A stretch of DNA of 17,824 nucleotides from Clostridiaceae bacterium (lineage in GTDB: Bacteria > Bacillota > Clostridia > Peptostreptococcales > Peptostreptococcaceae). Positions 1-7,781 of this stretch are shown here, in pieces. The notes under the pieces are model-generated. The model was not told the origin of the DNA. It worked only from the letters and a program-made list of their open reading frames with translations, and ran no database searches. Within the stretch, counting starts at the first letter, position 1. Every line of letters starts with the position of its first letter. The position numbers and the translations under genes are program-made. The DNA lies in assembly GCA_902362365.1 (NCBI GenBank), contig CABIVQ010000057.1, forward strand, positions 1 to 17,824, read 5' to 3'.

Positions 1-18
1 TTTAGCTAAAATAAAAGA

Positions 19-51
19 ACTAGTATTTGGATAAAATTTACAAATACTAGT
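19..51 (-). terminator. Putative terminator hairpin after the first gene
   Basis: An 11-bp perfect inverted repeat (19-29 against 41-51, ACTAGTATTTG arm) encloses an 11-nt loop. Read on the minus strand, the stem is followed by a T-rich stretch (TCTTTTATTTT). It lies downstream of the minus-strand gene ending at 143, so it may end that transcript. The stem is AT-rich and the T tract is interrupted, so this is tentative. Confidence 0.45.
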
Positions 52-142
52 CACTATGGGTCTATTTTTTTGCAAAAAACATTTCACTTTATTTGGAAAT
101 TAAATTTAATTAGCACAATAGATTAATATGTAAAAGTGAATA

Positions 143-907
143 TTATTTGTACTTTTTATTTTCGCTTCTAATACTATAAAAATCGTTATTTGTACTTTCT
201 TTGTATGCATAATCTAAAATATCTTCTTTATTAAGATTACTTAATGCATATTTATTTCCTCTTAGATGTTTAGTTTTATCCTCATATATTATATGAGATC
301 TTACTTGTTTCATATCTTCATCTGTAATATTATAGAAATTTGCAATTTCCTTATCTGTTAGGTTGAGCGTGCTTAATTCTTTTACTGCTTTGAAATCAAT
401 TACACGATTATTATATCTATGAAAGTATTTGTTATAAATATTGAATGCTTTGTATTTATCTATATTCAATTTACTTGATATAAAATTAAATCCTTTAGAT
501 TTCTCTAATAATTTATATATTTTTAAGGCAATCCCTATTTCTTTAATTTTATTTCTATAATCATTATCATTTATTTCGTTAAGAGTTAGTAGAACTTTAA
601 CTTCATCACAGTTATATAATTCTGCTATTTCACTTACTGTGACACCTCTATCCATTAGATGTTTAGTCATTGCTTTACTTATATTTGTACCAAATTGTAA
701 GGTTTCTTCTTGAAGTAATTGTAGTACATCAATGGTATGCATCTCTAATTCTTTAGCTATATAATTGTAGTTACTTTTTGAATTTAGTATGATTTTTATT
801 TCTTTTAGTATCTTAGTTTTATTTGCTCTTATTTCTTTTGTGGTTTTTATATTGTCTGTTTTTCTTAGAAACTCGTCTTTACATGGAGTTCCTACTTTTC
901 CTTTCAT
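143..907 (-). CDS. Hypothetical protein with four HTH-like segments
   Basis: I do not recognise this 254-residue, lysine- and asparagine-rich protein. It has four spaced segments with the spacing of helix-turn-helix units: about residues 46-67 (YIAKELEMHTIDVLQLL), 88-109 (VTVSEIAELYNCDEVKVLL), 139-160 (FISSKLNIDKYKAFNIY) and 183-204 (LTDKEIANFYNITDEDM). The second and fourth most resemble the resolvase/sigma-like pattern in which an I-A pair is followed by a turn. There is no signal peptide, membrane segment or catalytic motif. The start is supported by a GGAGGG ribosome binding site before ATG. It is separated from the next minus-strand gene by about 97 bp. A cytoplasmic DNA-binding role is inferred from the repeats alone. 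Confidence 0.75.
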   Translation of the reverse strand: MKGKVGTPCKDEFLRKTDNIKTTKEIRANKTKILKEIKIILNSKSNYNYIAKELEMHTIDVLQLLQEETLQFGTNISKAMTKHLMDRGVTVSEIAELYNCDEVKVLLTLNEINDNDYRNKIKEIGIALKIYKLLEKSKGFNFISSKLNIDKYKAFNIYNKYFHRYNNRVIDFKAVKELSTLNLTDKEIANFYNITDEDMKQVRSHIIYEDKTKHLRGNKYALSNLNKEDILDYAYKESTNNDFYSIRSENKKYK

Positions 908-1004
908 AATTCTGTACCCTCCACCCTTTGTATACTTTTATAGTTCTATTTTTTATATTTAGAATTGAGAGAGAAAATATATCTCCATTTTTGATGTATA
1001 TTGA

Positions 1005-1784
1005 TTATACAATATCATCCTTTATATCTTCATAAGCAAATAAAGGTATATCGTATAAATCACCAAAGTTGTCATATATAACCTTTGATGCTTTTAATAA
1101 ACTATTTATAGAAGTTACATTAGGTATTGTAATTCCTAATTCTTTTGAAGTTACTTTAACCCTTTCATCTGGTACGCAACATAATTCTCCTGGAATGCTA
1201 CTAAAAACTGATTGGCATCTTAACTCTCTTAATATCAATGGTATTTTTATTCTCATTTTATTTTTCCCTGATCCTAATCCTTCTAATTTACTTATATAAT
1301 CAATAAATATGTTAAAATCATTATTTTCATTTGATTTTAATAAGCTATTTTTTATACTCTTCCAGTTATTTGCTATGATAGAGACACTAGAATAATAATC
1401 TTTTCTAAAACTTACTTTCTTTCTTGGAATAAGTCCACTACACTGTTCTACTATTAATTTACTATTTTCTTCTCTTTTTTCAATTTCTTTATTTATAAAA
1501 TCATTGTTTAACCATAAGTCTATTTTATCTTTGTTGTTTAATTTTAAGTAAGTTGTAAAAAAGGCTGCATTTTCCCATGGTCCTGTTTTTGACCATGATG
1601 ATGCTAGTACGAATAATAGAAATAAATCATCTTCCTCATTCAAATCTAGCTTCATTTTTTCATTGTTTGGTAACTTTATATTAAAGTTTGAAGTCCATCC
1701 TTCATATTTATTATCTTTGCCTATATTTATATATGATAGCTTTTCTTTATTTTTTATTACTGCCTTTATTAGTTTATCTTTCAT
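1005..1784 (-). CDS. Hypothetical protein, possible HhH-type DNA glycosylase fold
   Basis: A 259-residue cytoplasmic protein that I cannot place firmly. Residues about 166-190 (SKLEGLGSGKNKMRIKIPL region) look like a degenerate helix-hairpin-helix, with a G-L-G turn followed by lysines. Residues 204-217 (VPDERVKVTSKELG) resemble the V-D-x-x-V-x-R-x-x-x-R-L-G segment carrying the catalytic aspartate of the HhH-GPD DNA glycosylases; D206 would be that residue. The iron-sulfur cysteine loop of Nth/MutY is absent. Residues 60-77 contain a tryptophan-rich stretch (SSWSKTGPWENAAFF) of unknown role. An AAGGAG ribosome binding site precedes the ATG. The glycosylase reading is inference; a helix-hairpin-helix DNA-binding protein without enzyme activity is also possible. 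Confidence 0.7.
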   Translation of the reverse strand: MKDKLIKAVIKNKEKLSYINIGKDNKYEGWTSNFNIKLPNNEKMKLDLNEEDDLFLLFVLASSWSKTGPWENAAFFTTYLKLNNKDKIDLWLNNDFINKEIEKREENSKLIVEQCSGLIPRKKVSFRKDYYSSVSIIANNWKSIKNSLLKSNENNDFNIFIDYISKLEGLGSGKNKMRIKIPLILRELRCQSVFSSIPGELCCVPDERVKVTSKELGITIPNVTSINSLLKASKVIYDNFGDLYDIPLFAYEDIKDDIV

Positions 1785-1870
1785 ATTTTCTCCTTTTGTA
1801 TACGATTTATCTATTATATTTATACTCTAAAAAGCTATATATTAAACTAAATTATAGGTGTTAATGGGTA

Positions 1871-1908
1871 TTAAAAAAGATGACTCCTATTCAATACAGA
1901 AATCATCT
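1871..1908 (-). terminator. Intrinsic terminator after the nitroreductase gene
   Basis: On the minus strand a 10-bp stem (arms 1899-1908 and 1878-1887, including two G-U pairs) closes an 11-nt loop and is followed directly by six T residues (1873-1878 complement). It sits about 110 bp past the stop of the nitroreductase at 2020-2832 and probably ends that transcript. Confidence 0.6.
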
Positions 1909-1964
1909 ACTAATGCTGCATAGCATTCAAAATTATCTTGATTAAGGATACATTTTAAACTTCT
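1887..1964 (-). pseudogene. Possible C-terminal remnant of an unidentified gene
   Basis: The gap 1785-2019 has no full gene. On the minus strand a short frame reads LNQDNFECYAALVDDFCIE and stops at 1887-1889, just before the terminator stem. Its composition looks like real protein, yet it has no start codon or ribosome binding site and is closed upstream by a stop at 1965-1967. It may be a leftover C-terminus of a lost gene whose terminator is still used, or chance. The source family is unknown to me. Confidence 0.2.
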
Positions 1965-2019
1965 TTATATCTTTTGGAATTTATTTTATAATTTGTAAAA
2001 GATATAATTTAATTTTAAC

Positions 2020-2832
2020 CTATTCGCAAACCCAAGTTATAACATATTTAAATTTGCTATCTATATTGCTAGGTTCTACAAATTCAAATCTTCCTTTTAA
2101 ATCCTTTTCTTCTAATGTTAAATAAAAATGACAAAGAGCTATTCCTATATCAATTTTATTCATTTCATTCTTATAATCTAGATAAAAATGAAATCTATTT
2201 TTATCTTTTAAAACTCTCCACGGCTGTTTATTTAAAGCAGATGGAGCTAATCTAACCATTTCTAATACTTCTAAATACTCTCCTGCGTCTTCTTCTGAAA
2301 GTTCTTTATCAAAGTTTTCATTAAAGAAGATTTCTGAAAAATCTTTTCTTTTGTTATTATTATTTCCTATTAGTCTTGATATAATTGATTTTTTACCACC
2401 TTCATATCCTACTGGAGATACTATCGGAAGTGTTTCATTTTCAGCTAAGTTCATAGCTTTAGAAAACTCTCCTCTATTGAAGGTTCCTCCTAGCCATACT
2501 GTTCCAAGTCCTAGCGATGTACAGTATAAAACCAATTTTTCAAATGTAAATCCAAGAGATTCTAGAACAAATTCTTCTTTGTTGCATGAAGTAGCTAAAA
2601 AGTATCTAGCTCCTTTTATTACCCCATAGGTTCCTAATTTAAATTCTTGGTTGTGGTTGTTATTTTCTATTAGTTTAATTCTTATTTTTTTGTTAAAAGG
2701 GTTGTCTATGCTATTTATGTAGTTTTCTATTTTTTCTATTGTTTCTTTTGATAAGGGTTTATCTTCGTAATTTCTTACTGATTTTCTTAGTTTTATAGAT
2801 TCTACTACTGATTTTTCAAACTTATTATTCAT
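2020..2832 (-). CDS. Nitroreductase family protein, TM1586 type
   Basis: A 270-residue flavoprotein of the putative TM1586-like nitroreductase group, in which two nitroreductase-like halves are fused. The N-terminal half carries the FMN-contacting start IKLRKSVRNY (residues 13-22) and the glycine segment CTSLGLGTVWLGG (104-116). The C-terminal half contains MVRLAPSALNKQPWRV (192-207), the usual sugar-phosphate/isoalloxazine contact region. Such proteins are expected to be cytoplasmic, FMN-dependent, NAD(P)H-using reductases; the substrate cannot be read from the sequence. An AAGGAGAG ribosome binding site precedes the ATG. It follows the HIT gene by 78 bp on the same strand and may be co-transcribed with it. 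Its length is normal for the group and no key segment appears missing. Confidence 0.85.
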   Translation of the reverse strand: MNNKFEKSVVESIKLRKSVRNYEDKPLSKETIEKIENYINSIDNPFNKKIRIKLIENNNHNQEFKLGTYGVIKGARYFLATSCNKEEFVLESLGFTFEKLVLYCTSLGLGTVWLGGTFNRGEFSKAMNLAENETLPIVSPVGYEGGKKSIISRLIGNNNNKRKDFSEIFFNENFDKELSEEDAGEYLEVLEMVRLAPSALNKQPWRVLKDKNRFHFYLDYKNEMNKIDIGIALCHFYLTLEEKDLKGRFEFVEPSNIDSKFKYVITWVCE

Positions 2833-2910
2833 AGTATTATCTCTCCTTAATTTTTATTATTTAAGGTATATCTTATTATATATTTTAATTCAATCTATTT
2901 TATTATGTTA

Positions 2911-3276
2911 TTAATATTTCATTCTTTCTGGTATAACTCCTCGTACTCCTCCTTGAGGTGAATTTGTATCTCCCTTATATCTCGGAATAAGATGTATATG
3001 GACATGCATCACTGTTTGTCCAGAGTATTCTCCACAGTTAACTCCTATGTTGTATGCATCTGGCGAGTACTTTTCATCTAGTAGTTTTTTACCTTCATCT
3101 ACTAGATTGAATATTGCTTCTCTTTCTTCTTTTGTTATATCAAAAAAATCTTTTACATGTCTTTTAGGTATGAATAACATATGTCCTTTATTTACTGGAA
3201 ACTTATCAAATATGGCGTATGCTAATTCATTTTCTAGGATATAATTGTCTTTCATATTACAAAATATACAGTTCAT
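2911..3276 (-). CDS. HIT family nucleotide hydrolase/transferase
   Basis: A 121-residue histidine-triad protein, the usual Hint-like length. The signature HVHIHLIPR is at residues 91-99, with H93 the expected nucleophile that forms the nucleotidyl intermediate. The N-terminal C3-x-x-C6 pair matches the zinc-binding cysteines found in many bacterial HIT proteins. The C-terminal GGVRGVIPERMKY matches the conserved GG-V-R tail of the family. It is predicted to be cytoplasmic and to cleave nucleoside phosphoramidates or related adenylated compounds. AAGGAG lies just before the ATG. It is downstream of the PLD-helicase gene on the same strand (146 bp gap, which holds a small frame) and upstream of a nitroreductase. 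The family call is firm; the in vivo substrate is unknown. Confidence 0.95.
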   Translation of the reverse strand: MNCIFCNMKDNYILENELAYAIFDKFPVNKGHMLFIPKRHVKDFFDITKEEREAIFNLVDEGKKLLDEKYSPDAYNIGVNCGEYSGQTVMHVHIHLIPRYKGDTNSPQGGVRGVIPERMKY

Positions 3277-3331
3277 AATTTCTCCTTAGGTCTGTTATTT
3301 AATAGATAAATAATTGTTTACTCCACTTTTA

Positions 3332-3436
3332 TTAATATTCTTTTATTTTTTCTGCTGCTTCCATTATCTTTAATTCTATTGTAAACTCTATAGACTTTAT
3401 AATTTCTTTACTTATATCTTTTCTATATTTTATCAC
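3332..3436 (-). CDS. Possible 34-residue small protein
   Basis: A short minus-strand frame starts with GTG at 3434-3436, overlaps the last 14 nt of the helicase gene in another frame and ends at 3332-3334. The product is charged and probably helical (YRKDISKEIIKSIEFTIELK then MEAAEKIKEY). No good ribosome binding site precedes the GTG; translation would have to couple to the end of the helicase gene. It fills most of the gap between helicase and HIT genes. It could equally be a remnant or a chance frame. Confidence 0.22.
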   Translation of the reverse strand: MIKYRKDISKEIIKSIEFTIELKIMEAAEKIKEY

Positions 3437-5975
3437 TTGCAAATCTATTTTTATAATATTCCTTTGTTCTAAAATCTATAGCATCCTTAATATTTTTAAG
3501 GAAATATTTATTATTTAAAAACGGATTTAATTCTTCTTTTAAACACACATAATCATCTTCTAAATAGAAAAACTCACTACTTTTACATAAAAACTTAACT
3601 GGATTTTTTCTAGCTAAATTTATGTACTGCTTTTCTTCCCAATTCTTAAAGTTTGAAGTTGATTTATCTCTAAGCATATCAACAGCATTAGATCCTTTAC
3701 TATAAAACTCTTTAAATGATTTATATAGATCATCATCATTTATTTTTAACTTCATATCTCCATTATTATAAAAAGCTAGTAATACTGGTATCTTGTAGGT
3801 TTTACTCATACTCGTATTTTCTATAAAGTTTATAAACTCATATGCAAAACTATCTTTTATATTAGCTTCATTTTTATTAATCTCATTTACTGAATCTAAA
3901 AAATTAATATAATCCTTAAATATATTTAGTTTTGCTTTCTTCTTCATATTAGTATAAACTGTGTCATCCATATAAGTAAACATCTCTACCCTTGAAGGTG
4001 TGTAACCTAAATCTAATTTTACTTTATAAAATTCTTCTTTAATGATATCCCCTAGCTTTTGATTTGCTTTTCTCATATTTTCAAAAATATCTATTATCCT
4101 AAAATCAAAATCTATAAAGCAATCTTCTGGGTAATCGTCTTCACTAGGTATATATGTTTCTTCATGTTTTCCTATACTACCTTTTCCTGTTAGTATATAC
4201 GGTGCTAAATTTGCTTTTTTATAATTCCCTATAAAGTCTAATACATTAAGATATTTTTTATCTTTTGATATTCTAAGCCCCCTACCAAGTTGCTGTAAAA
4301 ATATTGTACTAGACTGCGTAGGTCTTAAAAATAAAACCATATCTATTTCTTTTACATCCAGCCCTTCGTTAAACATATCTACAGAAAATATTATCTGTAT
4401 TTCTTCATTTCTTAATTTATCTAATGCTATATTTCTATCTTCATTATATTGACCTTCATTTCCACTATATACAGCACATGCTTTTATATTATTTTCATTA
4501 AAGAATTTCGCCATAAATTCTGCATGAGCTTTGCTAGTGCAAAATCCTAATGCCCTTTTTGATCTATATTTTTTATAATGACTTAATATTAAATTAGCTC
4601 TTTTATTTATACTTAAAGCTTCTTCTAATTGCTTATCATTATACTTTCCATTTTTAAATTCTATATTATCGTAATTTACACTTTCATCATAAATTCCATA
4701 ATATCTAAACGGAACTAACCATCCTTTGTTTATTGCATCTTTTAAAGATACTTCATACACAGTATTATAATCACATATACTAAATACATCTTTATTATCC
4801 ATTCTATCTGGAGTGGCTGTAATTCCTAATAAAAATTTTGGTTCAAAGTAATTTATTATGTTTTGATAATTCTTTGACGCTGCATGATGAAATTCATCTA
4901 CTACTATATAATCAAAATAATCTTTTGAGAAATACTCTTCTGATAGGTACTCTTTTTTTCCTAAGCTTTGTACTGATGCAAAAACTATATCTTTATTTGT
5001 ATCTTTTATAGAATTCATAAAATATCCCATATTGTACTCTTCTGCACTTGAATTGTCTTTATCATAATATAAATCATTTTCAAAGTTATTATTATTATCT
5101 GCAACTTGATCTACCATAACACCAAATTGCTCATCTGTTCTAAAATTTATAATTTTATCTTTTCTTATATTTTTAAAGCTTTCATAAGCTTGTTTTAAAA
5201 TTTCTTCTCTATGAGCTAAAAATAAAACTCTATTAAATTCTCTACTATCAAATGCTGCTAAGTATGTTTTTCCTATTCCTGTAGCTGCTACCACTAATCC
5301 CTTATCATAACCTTCTTCTCGGCTTTTCTTAAGTTGGTATAAAGCTTCTATTTGTGCTCCTCTTGGCTCAAATAAATTTACTATATTACCCTCTTTTTCT
5401 TTATATACATAATTTATAGCTTCCTCTTTACTTGATGAGTTTGAGTATAATTTTGGCTTTTTCCAAGTTTTTGAGTATCTTTCTAATTCTGTATCATCTA
5501 CTATTATTGATTCATTATTAAACAAATCTTCAAACATAGCTTTATAGTAATTAAAGTCTTCTAATGATTTATTTTTATCTATCCTATAATTCCACTCTAG
5601 CCCACTAGTCCATGCTGAACGTGATAAGTTTGATGATCCGATAAATATTTCTCCGCCGTCATCGTACTCAAATATATACGCTTTTGGATGGAAACTTCTT
5701 TTTGTGTCATTATAGAATCTTAAATCTACATTATCACCTAGTATATCTTTTAATAGGTATAGTGCTGATGGTTGTGTTATGTTTAAGTAGTTCCCTGTTA
5801 GTATTCTTATTGGTATGTTTTTGTTTTTTATTTCTTCTAAGTCTTCTTTTATTAATTTCACTCCTGATTCCATTAAAAATGAAACTATTATATCTATTGA
5901 TTTTGCACTATGTAAACTTTGTTGTATGTGTTTGTATAAGTGGTCTTGGTTTCCTGTTATGCAGTTTATGTTCAT
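3423..5975 (-). CDS. PLD-domain SF2 DEAD/DEAH helicase
   Basis: An 850-residue protein joining an N-terminal phospholipase-D-like nuclease module to an SF2 helicase. The PLD half has one H-x-K motif (H96-P-K98) followed by GSSN (113-116), as in PLD domains that pair to form an active site. Helicase motifs follow in order: Walker A ATGIGKTYL (231-239), DEFHH (360-364), TATP (386-389), SVDMFNEGLDV (531-541) and QQLGRGLR (561-568). The roughly 260-residue C-terminal part has no motif I can name. Between motifs I and II there is an asparagine- and acid-rich stretch (about 283-327) that looks like an insertion. Predicted role: ATP-driven unwinding or translocation coupled to a nuclease-like domain on DNA or RNA. 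AGGAGAT precedes the ATG. This architecture occurs both in repair-like and phage-defence settings; which applies here is not shown. Confidence 0.9.
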   Translation of the reverse strand: MNINCITGNQDHLYKHIQQSLHSAKSIDIIVSFLMESGVKLIKEDLEEIKNKNIPIRILTGNYLNITQPSALYLLKDILGDNVDLRFYNDTKRSFHPKAYIFEYDDGGEIFIGSSNLSRSAWTSGLEWNYRIDKNKSLEDFNYYKAMFEDLFNNESIIVDDTELERYSKTWKKPKLYSNSSSKEEAINYVYKEKEGNIVNLFEPRGAQIEALYQLKKSREEGYDKGLVVAATGIGKTYLAAFDSREFNRVLFLAHREEILKQAYESFKNIRKDKIINFRTDEQFGVMVDQVADNNNNFENDLYYDKDNSSAEEYNMGYFMNSIKDTNKDIVFASVQSLGKKEYLSEEYFSKDYFDYIVVDEFHHAASKNYQNIINYFEPKFLLGITATPDRMDNKDVFSICDYNTVYEVSLKDAINKGWLVPFRYYGIYDESVNYDNIEFKNGKYNDKQLEEALSINKRANLILSHYKKYRSKRALGFCTSKAHAEFMAKFFNENNIKACAVYSGNEGQYNEDRNIALDKLRNEEIQIIFSVDMFNEGLDVKEIDMVLFLRPTQSSTIFLQQLGRGLRISKDKKYLNVLDFIGNYKKANLAPYILTGKGSIGKHEETYIPSEDDYPEDCFIDFDFRIIDIFENMRKANQKLGDIIKEEFYKVKLDLGYTPSRVEMFTYMDDTVYTNMKKKAKLNIFKDYINFLDSVNEINKNEANIKDSFAYEFINFIENTSMSKTYKIPVLLAFYNNGDMKLKINDDDLYKSFKEFYSKGSNAVDMLRDKSTSNFKNWEEKQYINLARKNPVKFLCKSSEFFYLEDDYVCLKEELNPFLNNKYFLKNIKDAIDFRTKEYYKNRFASDKI

Positions 5976-6018
5976 ATTTATATCTCCTATTTTAATAATA
6001 ACTATATTTTATCATTTT

Positions 6019-6047
6019 TTGACATTCATATTTAAAGAGTTTATAAT
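6019..6047 (+). promoter_or_regulatory. Perfect consensus sigma-A promoter
   Basis: TTGACA (6019-6024), exactly 17 nt of spacer, then TATAAT (6042-6047). Both hexamers match the housekeeping consensus at every position. It lies 28 bp before the ATG of the MazG-like gene, with a TTAGGAGG ribosome binding site between (6060-6067), so the untranslated leader would be only about 20 nt. Confidence 0.85.
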
Positions 6048-6074
6048 TTTTTTATACTAGTTAGGAGGTTTGTT

Positions 6075-6383
6075 ATGAAAGTTTACGATAAATTAGTTAG
6101 AGATAGAATTCCTGAGATTATTGAAGAATCTGGGAAGAAGTGTGAAGTTGAAGTTGTTAGTAATGAGATTGCTCTTGAATATCTTTATAAGAAGTTAGGT
6201 GAAGAAATTGATGAGCTTTTAAGTGATAAAAATGTTGATGAGATTGCAGATGTTATGGAAGTTCTTTTTGCTATTGCTAAAAAGTATGGTTATAGTGATG
6301 AAGAGGTTCTTGATGTTAGGAATAATAAAAAATCTACTAGAGGTGGATTTGAGGATAATTTAGTTTTAAAGAAGGTATTATAA
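6075..6383 (+). CDS. MazG-like NTP pyrophosphohydrolase, COG4997 type
   Basis: A 102-residue all-alpha NTP pyrophosphatase, often annotated as a phosphoribosyl-ATP pyrophosphohydrolase-like protein. It begins with the typical MKVYDKLVRDRIPEII. The metal-binding acidic residues lie in KLGEEIDELL (41-50) and DEIADVMEVL (55-64), giving the E-x-x-(E/D) plus E-x-x-D pattern of the MazG superfamily. It presumably hydrolyses a non-canonical or excess nucleoside triphosphate to the monophosphate in the cytoplasm; the substrate is unknown. TTAGGAGG sits 7 nt before the ATG, behind a perfect consensus promoter. It is transcribed divergently from the PLD-helicase gene (about 100 bp apart) and ends inside its own terminator hairpin, so it is a single-gene transcript. 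Confidence 0.9.
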   Translation: MKVYDKLVRDRIPEIIEESGKKCEVEVVSNEIALEYLYKKLGEEIDELLSDKNVDEIADVMEVLFAIAKKYGYSDEEVLDVRNNKKSTRGGFEDNLVLKKVL

Positions 6384-6424
6384 GATCCTAAAGGTTCAAA
6401 TTGAACCTTTAGGATCTGCTTTTT
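6383..6424 (+). terminator. Strong intrinsic terminator of the MazG-like gene
   Basis: A 17-bp perfect inverted repeat (6383-6399 against 6401-6417; arm AGATCCTAAAGGTTCAA) is followed by GCTTTTT. The first base of the stem is the last base of the TAA stop codon. Few bases separate the arms, so the apical pairs must open to form a loop. The rest of 6425-6517 holds no gene that I can see. Confidence 0.85.
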
Positions 6425-6517
6425 AACTTATAAACACAATTTGCCAGAGCTAACAGTATTTTGCTACACATACTTACAGATTATATTGTATATTAGTAAT
6501 ATTTTATATACTTATTA

Positions 6518-7582
6518 CTAAAGCTTAGCTTTCTTTCTTTTTCTGTGATAAATTAGTCCACCTATTCCAGCTATGCCACCTAATCCAACTATACCTAAAG
6601 TATTTTCCTGCTTTTTATCACTAACACCTTTAACATAAGACTCATTAATTACTTCTTTAGCTATATCCATCTCTTCACTTATATATAAGTCTTCACCTTC
6701 ATAACCTAAATTATAGGCTTTTTCTAATTCTTCTTCTAAACTAGAAATTCCACTATCATAACCATCCTTAAACCATCCGATATATTTTTCATTATCTTCG
6801 TCTATCGATTTGTACTCTTCACCTTTGATAGCTGAATTAAACCCTAACATGTAATATTTATTTTTTAATTCTTCTTGAGCATCATTATATGACTGTATAT
6901 ATGCATTTTTAAATTCCTCTTGAATATCATCAGGAAATTCTATCATATCTTTATTTTCATAACTATCATTTTTACCTTGTAAAGTATACTCTTCTATTTT
7001 AACTTCTTTATATTCACTAAAACCTTTTTTATAACCTTCTTCATATGCTTCTGATAATGATTTATTTGTATAGGTATTATTTAATAAGGTTCCTGAAAGA
7101 CCTATATTGTATCCACTTTCTTTTACAGATGCTACTTCCACCTCAAGTTTTTTACTACCCTCAGAATATCCATTTTCATACCCTTCATTATACTCATCAT
7201 CATAACTTCCAGAATAAGATGATGTATCTATAGCGTAATTATTATACCCATCTTTGTATCCTTGATTATAACCATCAGTTTTCGCTTTCTTTTTAGCACT
7301 TTCTACTGATGATTTAGTTGTTTTAGATGATGTTGATGACGATTGACTTACTGATGTTATTGTATTTGTTGTCGTACTTGAACTTTTATACGGACATCCA
7401 TTAGTATGTAAATGAGCAGGATGTCCACCACAGTGATAATGATAGCTACCTAATCCTGATTTATTTTTATTATCTCTGTGACCTCCTGAAGCATCAGTTC
7501 TTCCAGAATGAGCACTTGAAAAACTACTCATGCTAACAATTAAAATTGATGTTATAATTGTATATTTTTTTGACTTAAACAT
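6518..7582 (-). CDS. Secreted YHYH-domain protein with Tyr-Gly repeats
   Basis: A surface protein of 354 residues if started at the ATG at 7580-7582, which has a GAGGGGGG ribosome binding site; the frame extends 19 codons upstream to an ATG at 7639 but without a better site. Residues 1-24 form a signal peptide (KSKK, hydrophobic core, SSFSSA). Next come AHSGRTDASGGH (24-35) and YHYHCGGHPAHLHTNGCPY (47-65), the histidine-rich YHYH domain, probably metal binding. A Ser/Thr linker (67-92) leads to many Y-x-x-G-Y units (104-140, 158-188, 286-294). The C-terminus has a glycine-rich hydrophobic segment (about 329-345) and a basic HRKRKK tail, which looks like a wall- or membrane-anchor signal, though no LPxTG motif is present. 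The precise function is unknown. The gene sits alone between two MazG-like genes. Confidence 0.88.
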   Translation of the reverse strand: MFKSKKYTIITSILIVSMSSFSSAHSGRTDASGGHRDNKNKSGLGSYHYHCGGHPAHLHTNGCPYKSSSTTTNTITSVSQSSSTSSKTTKSSVESAKKKAKTDGYNQGYKDGYNNYAIDTSSYSGSYDDEYNEGYENGYSEGSKKLEVEVASVKESGYNIGLSGTLLNNTYTNKSLSEAYEEGYKKGFSEYKEVKIEEYTLQGKNDSYENKDMIEFPDDIQEEFKNAYIQSYNDAQEELKNKYYMLGFNSAIKGEEYKSIDEDNEKYIGWFKDGYDSGISSLEEELEKAYNLGYEGEDLYISEEMDIAKEVINESYVKGVSDKKQENTLGIVGLGGIAGIGGLIYHRKRKKAKL

Positions 7583-7781
7583 AAATCCCCCCTCAATTGA
7601 TAAAATATCATAAAATATACGAATTAAAGTATAATACATATTTTAATAATATTTTGTAGAATATTGTCATAAAACTAAGATATTTTTAATTTAAATCAAC
7701 TTATTTTGTATTTAATAAATTTTTATTTATCAAAATTTTTAATATTAACCTTATTTAAATATTTACTTTTTTTCACTTCTT

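Noticed and set aside
1069..1299. Plus-strand open frames opposite the minus-strand genes (also at 2351-2629, 3047-3244, 7045-7233, 8725-8976, 9833-10033, 10862-11065 and 12968-13276)
   Set aside because: Each is antisense to a gene with clear motifs or a good start and has no recognisable protein features of its own.
5684..6060. Plus-strand open frames opposite the start of the helicase gene
   Set aside because: They are leucine/phenylalanine-rich shadows of the minus-strand coding sequence, without ribosome binding sites.
6495..6520. Inverted repeat TAGTAATA/TATTACTA at the end of the YHYH gene as a terminator
   Set aside because: The stem is purely AT-rich with one G-C pair and lacks a clear T tract, so it is not reported as a feature.
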